From Tritrichomonas foetus (lineage: Eukaryota > Parabasalia > Tritrichomonadida > Tritrichomonadidae): a stretch of DNA of 64,000 nt. The stretch covers positions 1-64,000 of the forward strand of contig MLAK01000756.1 of NCBI GenBank assembly GCA_001839685.1, given 5' to 3'. Below, piece after piece: positions 51,280-61,600 of the stretch (position 1 is its first letter; the number at the start of each line of letters is the position of its first letter). The position numbers and the translations under genes are program-made. The notes under the pieces were generated by a model. That model did no database searches, was not told the origin of the DNA, and saw only the letters and a list, made by a program, of their open reading frames with translations.

Positions 51280-54200
51280 ATGTACGTTAAGTCAATGAGC
51301 AAAGCAGAAGCAAACTGGAAGTATAACGTCAGCAAAAAAATAGCACAGCTCACACGCGTTATTTTTCGATTACACAGCGAAAGTCTAGATCGTCGTGACG
51401 CAATTGCTCATTGCAAAAAAAATTGTGATAAAGAAATCGAAGCGGTGATTGAACAGAGCAAAAACGCAATTAAAGAAGCGAGAAAAGAAATTGATGCTTA
51501 TAAATTAACACTCGAAAAGACAATTCGCGCTGAATATGAAAATAAATTTAATGAGATTTTAAATGAAAAGCAAAAATTTATTGATTCAAATCAACAGTTT
51601 GTTACATCAACAAGTAACAAATTAAATGAATATAAAGAACAAGTTGAAAAATTAAAAAAGCAGGCTCTTTCTAATAAACTGAATTTTGAATCAATGTCAA
51701 AAGATTTAGAAAAAGCGCATCAAAAGAAAATTCAACAAATTGAAGAAAAACATAAAAAGGAAATTTCATCACATGTGACAGAAGCAAATCTCAAATACAA
51801 TAGATTAGTTCTGGAATCTGCGAAAAAAGAAGAAGAGGTGAAAAAAATGTTCGAAAAAGAAATTGAAGAGCTGAAAAAGAAACAAGTCGATTCGGCTAAA
51901 CTAGATAATGCCAATAAAAAGAATGCAGAATTAGAAGCCAAATTAAAACAAGAAATGCAAAAAAATAAAAATAAAATCAAAGAACTTCAAGAAGCAAATG
52001 TAAAAATTCAAACATCATTAAAAGATTCTAATAATAAAAACGAGAACCTTCAAAAAGAAATCGAAAAATTAAAACTTCATATTGAAAAATTAAATAAATC
52101 CAATGAAGATTCAATTCAGAATTTATTAAAAGAAAAGCATGAAAGCTATCTAAATTCAATTAAAGAAATAAACGAATCGCATTCGAAAGTTGTCGAAGAA
52201 ATGCAAAAGACAATAAATATATCTGAAGAAGCAATTGTTAATCTTAAAAGAGAGCTTCAAAATGAAATTAATCGACATACTCAAGAAATTGAAGCTTTAC
52301 AAAATGAGCATCAGAAGAAAATTGATGAATTAAATGATAAATTAATGAATAGTCAAAATAATGGAAATGAAATACAAAAAATGATTGATGAAATGAATAT
52401 CAAACATCAACAAGAAATTGAAAAGCTTTCTGAAGAACTAAATCGAAAAAGAATTGAAGAAATGAGAAATTATATAGACAAGTTAGCAATTCAACAACAA
52501 GAAATTAATGATTTGACAACTCAAATTGCTGATCTGAGAATTCAGAATCAAAATGAGGTCAATGAACTAACAAATAAATTTAAAGAAAAAGAAGACAATC
52601 TTCTTAAATTGCAACAAGAAGAAATCCAAAATCTTCATAACCGAAATCAAGACCTTATCAATCAAATCACAAATCAATATGAATATAAAATTCAACAGAT
52701 TTCAAAGGAATATGAAGACAAAATCAAGCAAATTATTGATCAAAACAATCAACAAATTAAACAGATTAATGATAAGTTTTTAACTGAGATTGACCAACTA
52801 AAAATTATACATCAAAAAGAAATTGAAAATAATCAAATTGAGCTCTCAGCACTTTCCAGCAGAATCACTGATAATAAACTAAAAGAATTGAATGAAGACT
52901 TTCAGAAGAAGATTAATAATTTACAGAAATCACATGAAGATGAAATTGCCCAAATAAATGAAAAGTGTAAAAATGGATTAAATGAACTCCAAGCATCTCA
53001 TAATAAAACTCTTCAAGAACGATTAGTGGCGCTTGGAAAAGAACATGAACTTGCAATCAATAATCTCAAAGAAAATCATCATTTAAATATTGAAAACCTC
53101 AAAGAACAATACGAACTAAAACTCAAGCAATTGACAACTCAAAATGAAGAGAAAATAGAACTAATTAAGGGTCAACATTTAAACGAAATTGATAATATTA
53201 AACGTCAATATGAAAATGAAATCAGTTTAATCAGAGGGCAAGCAAACAATAATTTGTCAGAAAGCAGAATGAGAGAAGAAAAAATTCGGGAATTGCTAGA
53301 TCAAATTCAAATGAAAGATAATGAATTAAATGATCTTCGAAATCAGCTTCAAAGACAAAACTTCAAGTATGTAAATGATTTGGATGAACTCAATAAGAAA
53401 TATGAAGAAACTATGAAGGAGAAAAATAAAATTATTTCAGAGGTGGAAATAAAAGTGAAGTCATTAGAAGAAATAAATAATAAAGCAATGGAATATGCAA
53501 ATCAACAACACTTACTTGTAGTTGATGAACTTAATTCTCAAATAGAATCATTAAGAAAGCAACTTAAAAATAAAGAAAATGAGCTTGCACAAGTTATTGA
53601 AAGTAATAATGAAATAATTCACAACACAGAAAAAGACTTTAGTGAAAAAATGCAAAACATGAAAAACGAAATTGATGCGATAGAACAGAAATATAAAGAT
53701 GAACTATGTCAAAATCATGTTATGTATCAGACTAAAATCGAAATAATGCAAAATAATATCGATTCTCAGGCTAAAAACATTAAAGAATTAAATGAAAAGA
53801 TATTGAGGATTGAAAGAGAATCAAAGAATGCATTAAATAAGCAAAATGATTATTTAAGTTCTCAACTCATTGATAGACAAATTAGGTTTGATCAAGTACT
53901 TGCTGAAAAGAATAAACTTATTGATGAATTAGAAAACAGATTAAAAATAAATAAACAAAGACCAGAAGATGCAGAAAAGATTCACAAATTGGAAATTACA
54001 CTTATGGAACGTTCAGAATTGGTGAATAAACTTTTTAATGAATTGAAGCATTATCAAAATGAATTAGTTAATCGAGAGGTCAGCTATAATAAAGTGTTCA
54101 ATTCGAAACCGCAAATAGGAGTATTAAATGTTCTTGAAAGAAAAATGAAACGCGATTCTGTAATAATGAATTCATCATCTTCTGTTTCATCAATGTTAAA

Positions 54201-54294
54201 TTTACCTCGATTGAAAGACGATGATGAAGAGTTTATTTCTTCCAAAAAATCACCAACAACTGCAAGGAAGAAGAAAAAGATTCAAGTCAAGTAG
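51280..54294 (+). CDS. FAM184-like coiled-coil protein
   Basis: 1004 residues, continuous coiled coil except at the ends. The ends identify it. SKKIAQLTRVIFRLHSES (about 18-35) matches the conserved start of animal FAM184A/B, where the text is SKKIAQLTKVIYALN. The C-terminal NELVNREVSYNKVFNS (927-942), then IGVLNVL and a later NLPRL, match the FAM184 tail in which LELVNRETNFNKVFNS is followed by VGVINPL and VPNL. The central rod is rich in Glu, Lys, Asn and Gln with heptads throughout. FAM184 function is poorly known. The first ATG is used; a second in-frame ATG five codons later (MSKAEANWKY) is equally possible. The tail after 960 is basic and Ser-rich. Confidence 0.8.
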   Translation: MYVKSMSKAEANWKYNVSKKIAQLTRVIFRLHSESLDRRDAIAHCKKNCDKEIEAVIEQSKNAIKEARKEIDAYKLTLEKTIRAEYENKFNEILNEKQKFIDSNQQFVTSTSNKLNEYKEQVEKLKKQALSNKLNFESMSKDLEKAHQKKIQQIEEKHKKEISSHVTEANLKYNRLVLESAKKEEEVKKMFEKEIEELKKKQVDSAKLDNANKKNAELEAKLKQEMQKNKNKIKELQEANVKIQTSLKDSNNKNENLQKEIEKLKLHIEKLNKSNEDSIQNLLKEKHESYLNSIKEINESHSKVVEEMQKTINISEEAIVNLKRELQNEINRHTQEIEALQNEHQKKIDELNDKLMNSQNNGNEIQKMIDEMNIKHQQEIEKLSEELNRKRIEEMRNYIDKLAIQQQEINDLTTQIADLRIQNQNEVNELTNKFKEKEDNLLKLQQEEIQNLHNRNQDLINQITNQYEYKIQQISKEYEDKIKQIIDQNNQQIKQINDKFLTEIDQLKIIHQKEIENNQIELSALSSRITDNKLKELNEDFQKKINNLQKSHEDEIAQINEKCKNGLNELQASHNKTLQERLVALGKEHELAINNLKENHHLNIENLKEQYELKLKQLTTQNEEKIELIKGQHLNEIDNIKRQYENEISLIRGQANNNLSESRMREEKIRELLDQIQMKDNELNDLRNQLQRQNFKYVNDLDELNKKYEETMKEKNKIISEVEIKVKSLEEINNKAMEYANQQHLLVVDELNSQIESLRKQLKNKENELAQVIESNNEIIHNTEKDFSEKMQNMKNEIDAIEQKYKDELCQNHVMYQTKIEIMQNNIDSQAKNIKELNEKILRIERESKNALNKQNDYLSSQLIDRQIRFDQVLAEKNKLIDELENRLKINKQRPEDAEKIHKLEITLMERSELVNKLFNELKHYQNELVNREVSYNKVFNSKPQIGVLNVLERKMKRDSVIMNSSSSVSSMLNLPRLKDDDEEFISSKKSPTTARKKKKIQVK

Positions 54295-54629
54295 ATATAT
54301 TTTTATTATTGTATATTGTTATTATATATAAATTCATGATATTATATCTTTCTATATACTTTTGATATAACTTTTTTTTTAACTACATATATATATAGTT
54401 TTATGTCATGATCATTACTAGGATAACAAAGAATGATATTGCCAAAATTTGACGATTTCATTATTTTCATGAAAAAGGATAAGTATTAATACTAATTTTC
54501 TTTAACCCTAAATATATATATGTAATGACATAGGTCTCTTTTTGTGAACATGAAATCATGACAAAATGAAGAATATAGAATGAAATTATCTCAATATACA
54601 ATAAGAAGATAGAACATATGTATATATAT
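54295..54629. other. Convergent 3' spacer
   Basis: Spacer between convergent genes with short TA-repeat tracts. Nothing coding or structured could be supported. Confidence 0.4.
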
Positions 54630-56138
54630 TTATTGCATCATTGACATCAAACACTCGATTGTATTTTCTTCATTTCTACCACAAGCGATGTAAACTTGTA
54701 TAACAGTTGCTCTATCATATCCAAAGTGGACAATTCTATTTATTGAGTCTCGATCATTTTGTGCGAATTCTATTCCTGGGAAAAGTGACAATGCAATAGC
54801 TTCATCATCTTCATTTTCTTCATCAGAGTTTGCAAAATCTTCTTCTTCGTCCTCTTCACTATTATTTTCACTATCTTCTTCTTCACTATCTTCTTCTTCG
54901 CTATCTCCTTCTTCACTATCTTCTTCTTCACTATCTTCTTCTTCATCAATATCATTCTCATTATCAAAATTCATCATAAAATCATTAATAGATTCCAATT
55001 CATTATACAAATCATCATCTTCATCGTCTTCTTCTTCATTGTCAGAATCAAAGCTTGTAGAAATCATATCTTCAAAAATATTATCATGATTGGCTCTTTC
55101 TATGAGTCTATTTAATATTCGTCTCATCATTGCCGTTGTTTCAGAGTGTGTATCCACCATATTATTTCTGCTTTCATAGTATCTATGTTCAGGTTCCAAA
55201 TCATGGACTGCATAATTGTCTACTTCAAAATTCAGAATTTCTTGGTCAAATCCATTTCCATCATTATTGACAACTTCTTCATTTTCACTTTCCAAGTTTT
55301 CTTCATTATTTTCACTGTTTGAAGGGCTGTTATAAGAGATATTAGACCAATATCTATAGGAATAATTATGTGAAACAGTTGGATTCTGACTACCTGAAAT
55401 CCAATAATTACTGGATTCACGATAATTATTAGGATAAAGATTCAAATTATCATTTTCATAATTCATAAAATGATGACGAATACTTCTTCTCATATCATTA
55501 TTTCTATTGTCATTATTCTCAATATTGTTTCCAAAGCTATGATTAGGTTGATTAAGTAAACGAATATTTCTAATATATAAAGTCGATTGGGGCTGGTGAA
55601 AATCAACATTATTGAAAACGTCAGAATCTGAACTTTCATTTATATTGTTGTTGGAATATGAATTATATATATTATTATCTAACGTTTGAAAATTGTGATA
55701 TCTTTGGTTTAGAGATGCAGTGTTTGGTTGAAAAGAATGATGTTGATCGTATGGTTGTGAATTATTGGTGAACATCAAATGTGTTTCTGGATTATCATTT
55801 AAAAATTGATATGAAAATTCTTCATTCCTTTGTATATTGCCAGAAATGAAAAAATCTTGATATCGATCATTTTTCATAATTGGGAACGATTTTGGAAAGT
55901 TTCGTTTGTGAACAGATTTAGATTTATAAATTAAAAATTTATTATTATTTTTAATAAAATCTTTTGTTATACTCTTTTTATCGGAAATTTCTATATTATC
56001 ATGAAATATTTCACAATCTTTTACATCATAGTTGAATTTATCCTTGAGAACATTTTTAATAAAATGTGTGTTTGATTTATCTGGTATTAATATTTCGAAA
56101 TTTTGCCCAGAGAGATCCAAAATTTCGACTTTTAGCAT
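54630..56138 (-). CDS. UBL-UBA protein, Rad23/Dsk2-type proteasome shuttle
   Basis: 502 residues. It opens with a ubiquitin-like domain (about 1-75, MLKVEILDLSGQNFEIL to NNKFLIYKS), as expected if the ATG at 56138 is the true start; the frame upstream has only a TTG. A 330-residue Asn/Ser/Tyr-rich linker and a strongly acidic stretch with repeated Ser-Glu-Glu-Glu-Asp (15-base DNA repeats, about 54870-54950) follow. The C-terminal 45 residues are a UBA domain like the last UBA of Rad23 (INRIVHFGYDRATVIQVYIA, CGRNEENTIECLMSM). UBL binds the proteasome and UBA binds ubiquitin chains. The middle UBA and the XPC-binding domain of Rad23 are not evident, so this is a simplified shuttle-like protein. 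Confidence 0.82.
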   Translation of the reverse strand: MLKVEILDLSGQNFEILIPDKSNTHFIKNVLKDKFNYDVKDCEIFHDNIEISDKKSITKDFIKNNNKFLIYKSKSVHKRNFPKSFPIMKNDRYQDFFISGNIQRNEEFSYQFLNDNPETHLMFTNNSQPYDQHHSFQPNTASLNQRYHNFQTLDNNIYNSYSNNNINESSDSDVFNNVDFHQPQSTLYIRNIRLLNQPNHSFGNNIENNDNRNNDMRRSIRHHFMNYENDNLNLYPNNYRESSNYWISGSQNPTVSHNYSYRYWSNISYNSPSNSENNEENLESENEEVVNNDGNGFDQEILNFEVDNYAVHDLEPEHRYYESRNNMVDTHSETTAMMRRILNRLIERANHDNIFEDMISTSFDSDNEEEDDEDDDLYNELESINDFMMNFDNENDIDEEEDSEEEDSEEGDSEEEDSEEEDSENNSEEDEEEDFANSDEENEDDEAIALSLFPGIEFAQNDRDSINRIVHFGYDRATVIQVYIACGRNEENTIECLMSMMQ

Positions 56139-56381
56139 TTTGAATTCAGGCACTTTTTCTAAAAGGCGAAAATTTTCCAAAATTCACCATTTTTCGTTTT
56201 TAAAAAAATGCAGTCCGAAATAGAATTTTGAAATATTACTGCTGTTTATTTAGTAGAGCAAAGTAAAAGTCAATAATTCGGGGAAAAAAGATTAAATTAA
56301 AAAAAAAACAATATCGCCGAATGTTCAAAATAAAAATAACAATGAATTTATATGGATTTTTAATCAAACAAATTAAATTCA

Positions 56382-56426
56382 TTTTTTTTTTTTTTTTTTT
56401 TTTTTTGTTTGTTTGTTTGTTTGTTT
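56382..56426. repeat. T25 homopolymer followed by GTTT repeat
   Basis: Twenty-five T (56382-56406) run into about five copies of GTTT. It is non-coding slippage-prone DNA upstream of the UBL-UBA gene. The length may be unreliable. Confidence 0.9.
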
Positions 56427-56594
56427 GGAGAAATATCTTTTTGGATTTTCGATCAATAACATTTCATATTTATTTTGGATTTAATATTGACGCAATTTAT
56501 TCTCAAGAAAGAATTTACTTCTTTGAAGGATTTTGGTTCTTTTTCTGGAATTCAAATAATTACATATTTAATTATAAAACTCACTCCTTTTCAT

Positions 56595-56810
56595 TCAGTC
56601 ATTTCCTTTTATTTCATTCTTTCCTTTTATTTCAATCATTTCCTTTATTTCATTTTTTCCTTTTATTTACTTCTTTTCTTTTCTTTTATTTCAGTCATTT
56701 CTTTTATTTCAGTCATTTCTTTTATTTCAGTCATTTCCTTTTATTTCAGTCATTTCCTTTTATTTCAGTCATTTCCTTTTATTTCAGTCATTTCATTCTT
56801 TTCTTTTATT
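56595..56810. repeat. Polypyrimidine minisatellite, 18-19 bp units
   Basis: Tandem copies of CAGTCATTTCCTTTTATTT (19) and CAGTCATTTCTTTTATTT (18) in an almost pure pyrimidine strand. Because unit lengths vary, overlapping frames stay open and mimic a Phe/Ser-rich membrane protein; I reject that reading. The tract could form triplex DNA. It lies 3' of the DCP1-like gene. Confidence 0.85.
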
Positions 56811-56921
56811 TTCTTCTGTTTCATAAATTCATTTCTTTAAATTCGGTTTTTTCTTTTCATTCTCTTTCTTTTCTTTTTTCCATTTCTTTCATTCCTTTGA
56901 TGAAATCGATAAATGACACTT

Positions 56922-57446
56922 TTAGCGCTTTGTGAACGCCTTAAAAAGGTGCCTCACCGTTGGATCTTTTGTGAAATCAAAGCTGCCATCGGCAGGAGCC
57001 GCGCGTCTGTAAAACGGGCTGAATCCTCCCTGAGATTTCAACAAGCAAGATGCAAGCATGTGGCCATCATTTGGCGAGTCTGCTGAAATGCAAAATTGCT
57101 TGGTTGAATTATTATTATTTTCTTTGATTTTTATGAAAACTTTGGCGCCATCGTTACGTATTGAGCTTGTCTCTCGGTCGTACATGAGTCTGAAATTTTC
57201 CGGATTGTCAAATGAAGTCGTATTCAAAATAAAAATCAAAGGCTGTGGAAAATCGGAAAGGGACAGAACAAACAAAGGCCCATAAATGCGTAACTTTTGC
57301 CATTCGTTTTTGAAGGCTTGATAAACGCTGCAGGCTGGAATAACCAAATCGTAGTCTAAAACGGTATCTGAAAGGATTCTTCTTATTACGCGGAGATTTG
57401 TGGCCTTTTTTTCTTCGTCGTCCTTGAAAACTATCGGGAAAATCAT
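56922..57446 (-). CDS. DCP1-like EVH1-domain protein (mRNA decapping cofactor)
   Basis: 174 residues. The pattern NEWQKLRIYGPLFVLSLSD (about 47-65) followed by PLIFILNTTSF is the core of the DCP1 EVH1 domain, where Trp, the Gly-Pro-Leu-Phe-Val strand and an aliphatic-Leu-Asn strand are conserved. Helices at both ends (about 15-28 and 125-138) fit too. DCP1 activates the decapping enzyme DCP2 in cytoplasmic mRNA decay. An Asn-rich loop (NNNNST) and a basic tail after 140 are local features. It is divergent from the acinus-like gene, with 168 bases between the starts. EVH1 domains of other classes are the alternative, since I cannot run a profile search. Confidence 0.6.
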   Translation of the reverse strand: MIFPIVFKDDEEKKATNLRVIRRILSDTVLDYDLVIPACSVYQAFKNEWQKLRIYGPLFVLSLSDFPQPLIFILNTTSFDNPENFRLMYDRETSSIRNDGAKVFIKIKENNNNSTKQFCISADSPNDGHMLASCLLKSQGGFSPFYRRAAPADGSFDFTKDPTVRHLFKAFTKR

Positions 57447-57614
57447 TTTCGTTTTTGGTTTGTCGATAAAGGTAAAAAAAACTTTTCGGAATGAAAAAGA
57501 TAATTTTTGAGAAGTTAAATGGTTGTATTCATTATAAACTTTTTAACACTATATATGGTCACGATAATAAATGATCGACCATATATTTATTCAAAATTAT
57601 AGAAGATTTATGAG

Positions 57615-58025
57615 ATGTCTCATGATTCCAATACAAAAGGAAATATAAATGACCACCCTCAAGCAACAACATTTGATGGATTGCCAGAAGATTGTAATAT
57701 TGATGAATGGAGAAACACTTTAGAAAATTTTGGTCATGTTCAAATGATCTATTTTTCCACCAGCAAGCGCTCAGGATATGCTATTTTTGAGAAGCATCAT
57801 TCAGCAGCTTTGGCTGCAGAAGCTCTTCATGAAACTAATTATCCGCCAAATACGTCAAATCCAATCACACTTCAGCTGATTGGAAACGATGAAGTTGAAG
57901 ATTTCATACATCTTAAAAATTCTAAACTGAATAATGTTTCGTTATTAAAGCCAGAAACTGGCGGAAACTTGTTTAAAGTAACAAAAACTCAACCACCAAT
58001 TTATTGGTCAATGTGTAAGCACTAA
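57615..58025 (+). CDS. Acinus-like RRM protein with RSB motif
   Basis: 136 residues. An RRM-like fold (about 16-90: TTFDGLPEDCNIDEWRNTL, then SGYAIFEKHHSAALAAEAL) is followed by an extended C-terminus that ends LFKVTKTQPPIYWSM (119-133). Animal acinus has the same order: an RRM and then LFRKTKAAPCIYWLP, the motif that binds RNPS1 and SAP18 in the ASAP complex at the exon junction complex. The SAP domain and long Arg/Ser region of animal acinus are absent, leaving just the complex-forming core. This suggests an ASAP-like complex for mRNA processing in an organism with few introns. An out-of-frame ATG lies five bases upstream. Confidence 0.75.
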   Translation: MSHDSNTKGNINDHPQATTFDGLPEDCNIDEWRNTLENFGHVQMIYFSTSKRSGYAIFEKHHSAALAAEALHETNYPPNTSNPITLQLIGNDEVEDFIHLKNSKLNNVSLLKPETGGNLFKVTKTQPPIYWSMCKH

Positions 58026-58026
58026 C

Positions 58027-58206
58027 TTATAAAGTAAAATTTGTATATAACTTCAATAATTCATTCGCTATATTAAATGTACCATCTTTTGTACAAACTA
58101 ATGAGTTACAACAAAAGAAATATTTTGTTGATGATGATTTAACATTGTTATCGAGTCTCAATAGAACTTGTATTCGATTGATCACGTCAAAAGTGTTTGC
58201 ACTCAT
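58027..58206 (-). CDS. 59-residue small protein, function unknown
   Basis: ATG at 58204-58206 opens 59 codons ending in TAA at 58027-58029, one base from the stop of the convergent acinus-like gene. The peptide starts MSANTFDVINRIQVLLRLDN, has a Cys patch (YFFCCNSLVCTKDG) and ends in a hydrophobic helix (ANELLKLYTNFTL). Alternating polar and hydrophobic residues and the tight convergent packing suggest a real small gene. No family is recognised; a small subunit of a larger complex would fit the size. No strong initiator is seen upstream. Confidence 0.5.
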   Translation of the reverse strand: MSANTFDVINRIQVLLRLDNNVKSSSTKYFFCCNSLVCTKDGTFNIANELLKLYTNFTL

Positions 58207-58613
58207 TTAAGCAAAAATATAATAAGGCCTTCGAAGTAATATCCATTTTATAGATATGAAGTTAATTAGTGCCTACAATATATACTTTGTTAAATTTTTT
58301 TGGTAACTACTTAGTTATATTATTATTATTCTAATTTTATCTATCTCACAATAGACAACATTTTATAGAAATATTTTGTTCAAATTTTTACCAAAAAAAA
58401 AGAATATTGATATTTAAGAATCGAATGAGAATGCATCCCCATGAAATCATTGAAAAGAAATTCATGAAAGTTAATTGATCATAGGTGACACGTGTGTTAA
58501 TAAATTATTAAAACAAATGAAATGAGAATAACTTATAAAAAAAGGAGAAGAAGTAAGAGATTATCTAAATTTTATTAACAAACATTAATGATATATATAA
58601 AATACATGGTGAA
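58207..58613. other. Intergenic, nothing supported
   Basis: AT-rich spacer between two minus-strand genes. It should hold the promoter of the 59-residue gene and the 3' end of the GAF protein gene. Nothing else seen. Confidence 0.4.
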
Positions 58614-61600
58614 TTATATTCGTAATTTCTTAATATTTGCCTTAACATTACTTACTGCTGTGCTCATTGTTTTAAGAATAGATTCAGTAAACTCAAAGAA
58701 AGGAAGACAAATATGTTCCATTACATTTGCTTGTGATTTCTCTACATCGAAATTCTCGACACATGGAATATTATCTACATATTTAATTCCTGGAATGTCC
58801 ATAATATCAATTTCATTTATGATAATTTTCAACATTGCTTGGTAGTTATTTTCATTATTTTTATTAAACCTAGCAAGTTGAGAATAAAGTCCACAAACAA
58901 ACATTAGTTTCAATAAAATAATTCTATGATTTTCTACATTCATAGAAAAAGCTGTTTCATTAAAAGATTCTGTTGCTTCTGCTAAAAGTTTAAATTGTGC
59001 TTTTGGGCTTGTTAACTTCAAGAAATCAATGATAAATGACCAAATTGTTGAAGTATATGGTTCAGTATTTGCTAAAATTGATGGATTTCGATGACAAATT
59101 ATTTTCAATGCTTTTGAGAAGTTCTGATAAGCAATTGATTTATGATTTGCAATCAAATATGCTAAAGCTTTTGCTGTTGTCCCTTCATCAATTAACATTT
59201 CTGTGTATATTAATCTCGAACAAAGAAGGGAAAGAACAAACGCTAAAATTTCATGCTTTTTGAATTCTTCTTTAAAGTTACTAATATATGAAAGTGAAAA
59301 TTGTAATATATTTACAGTATCATTCCAAGTGAATATGCTATCCGTTTGATAGCATTGTTGAATATCAAAAATTGTACCAAGCATAGTCATATTCATTATA
59401 TTATAACTCTCCAATAATGAAAAATGATCCATTAAATAATAAATCAATTGGAATGTTCCTTTATCTGTCCATTGTGCAGCATCAAATGAAAGTGATGAAG
59501 CACTAAGTAGTTGTCTTGAATCCAATTTCATTTCACTTGGTATTTGATAAGGATCTTCTGTAAATTTCACATTATTTTGAATAATTACTGCAAATTTATA
59601 CATTTTAGTATTGAAATATTTCTCGATTATTGGTGATAAACACCTCATGATTCCTTCAATGTAATTAACATCATCACAATGAATTGTAAACTCAGAAGCA
59701 AACTCAAGAACACCAATAATATCGCCATTTCCATTATAAATAGGGAATGCACAAATATTTAATGGTGGTTTTTCTGAGTCATCAAAAGAATCGGAATCAG
59801 AATCATTATTTCCCTTTTTCTCATCAAAACTTTTATTAGTTTTTATCTTTCCTCTTTCGAAGTCTGAAAAAATACTTGAGATTCGATTTTCATATGATTT
59901 AGCAATATCAGTTCGAACATTTTCTATTTTAACTTCAAATTTATGTTGGAATTGTGAAATGTTTTGTGAATTAAAAAGAACAATTTGCTTCGAATTCACA
60001 GCATCTCGAGAAATAATTGAAGCATTTTCTATAGCTGTACCATAATGAATTGTTGGAATTACTGATTTGGTTTCATTATCATAAACGTATAAATTTTCTC
60101 TTGTAGCTGAAGTTACTTCGCCCATTTGTGAAAGAACTTCAACTATGTGAGGTCTTAAATCTCGATATTCCACTTTTTTAATTGATCGAATAAAATTAGA
60201 AACTTCTCTGAGTGATTGATTTTGTTGATTTTTATGGATTACTGAGCTACATAAAATGCAAAAAGCTCTGATTTGTGAAATTATGGAATCGTTTAGTGGA
60301 TTTGGAAATGATGCAAGTTCAATACATCCTAGAAATTGATTAAATGGAGAAATTAAAGGAATGCAAATTAAATCTTTCGTTTCTTTGATATCTATTGATG
60401 GATCATATAAATCTTTATAGTCTTCATATGTTAAAATTGCGTTAAATTTCATTGAATTTCCAACTAATCCATTTTTGGTATTGAATGGAAACTTCTTTTT
60501 ATTACTGAATTGTATAATACTGTCGAAATCATAATAATAAATTTCGGCTTTTTTAACATTAAATAAAAGCTTGGCCTTATCAATTATTACATTCATCACA
60601 GATTTAGTTGAATGAATTGTTGATAAAATATCTTCAGCAAACATCATTGCAATAAAAAATTCTTTATTATATTTCTCTTTGTCTTCGCTGGGATTTTCAT
60701 TAGTTTTATTGGATGAATCATTTGGAGGATTTTCGGGAAGTAAATTTGTTTGAATTTGAGCATTACAATAATTAGTAGTTGAATTTTGAATTTCTGTGAG
60801 TTTACATCCATCCAAAGTAGATCGAATTAATGGAATAAAAAATTCAAGTTGTTGAATATCTTCAATATTGAATTGTGAATTACTTTCACTTCCTCTGACA
60901 ACTATAATACCGATATTATTAACTTTTGATAAATCTCTTTTTGAATTATTTTTATCATTGAAACTCTCGTTCTGGTTGTTACTTTTGAGAGGAACTGGAA
61001 TAGCCATTACATTTTCTTGGTATTTTCCATCTTCATTAGCATCATAGGAAATCTCTTTGGTAATGTTTAAGGATGTTTGGGGACTATTTGATTCGATTAC
61101 AGTTTGAACAAAACCAATGATTTTAATGGGGTAAAATTCTTTGTTTTCGTCCAGCAATTTATATTTATTTTCTGAAACTCTATCATATTTATAAAAATCG
61201 ATTTTTCTTGCACGAAAATGATTCCTTATTGTTCTTAATATTGAATAAATATCATTACTAACTAATGTTTTTGACAAGAATGGCATATTTGGTGAAGCAG
61301 ACATTAAAAACAAATGTGAATAACTTCGAAATTTTGCTGCAAATTTTGATGCTTGAAAGATATCGTTCTCATTGAAAACTGTTCTTCCAGCACCAGCAAA
61401 CGTTTTGACAACACAAATCACTTCGCCACATCGATTTGATAATGGTGTATAAATTGTTGCTCGATTATTATCGATTTCTTCATCATAGCATTCATGTGTA
61501 GTTGGATTTGCTAACGAAATGACTTGGTTTGTTCGATAAGAAAACCCAACGATCGATTTTGTGCATGGAAATGTTGAATCTGTTGTTGGTGAATAAAGAG

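Noticed and set aside
56321..56935. Frame of 204 codons resembling a Phe-rich membrane protein
   Set aside because: It is the T homopolymer and polypyrimidine minisatellite read through; hydrophobicity comes from TTT/TTC codons.
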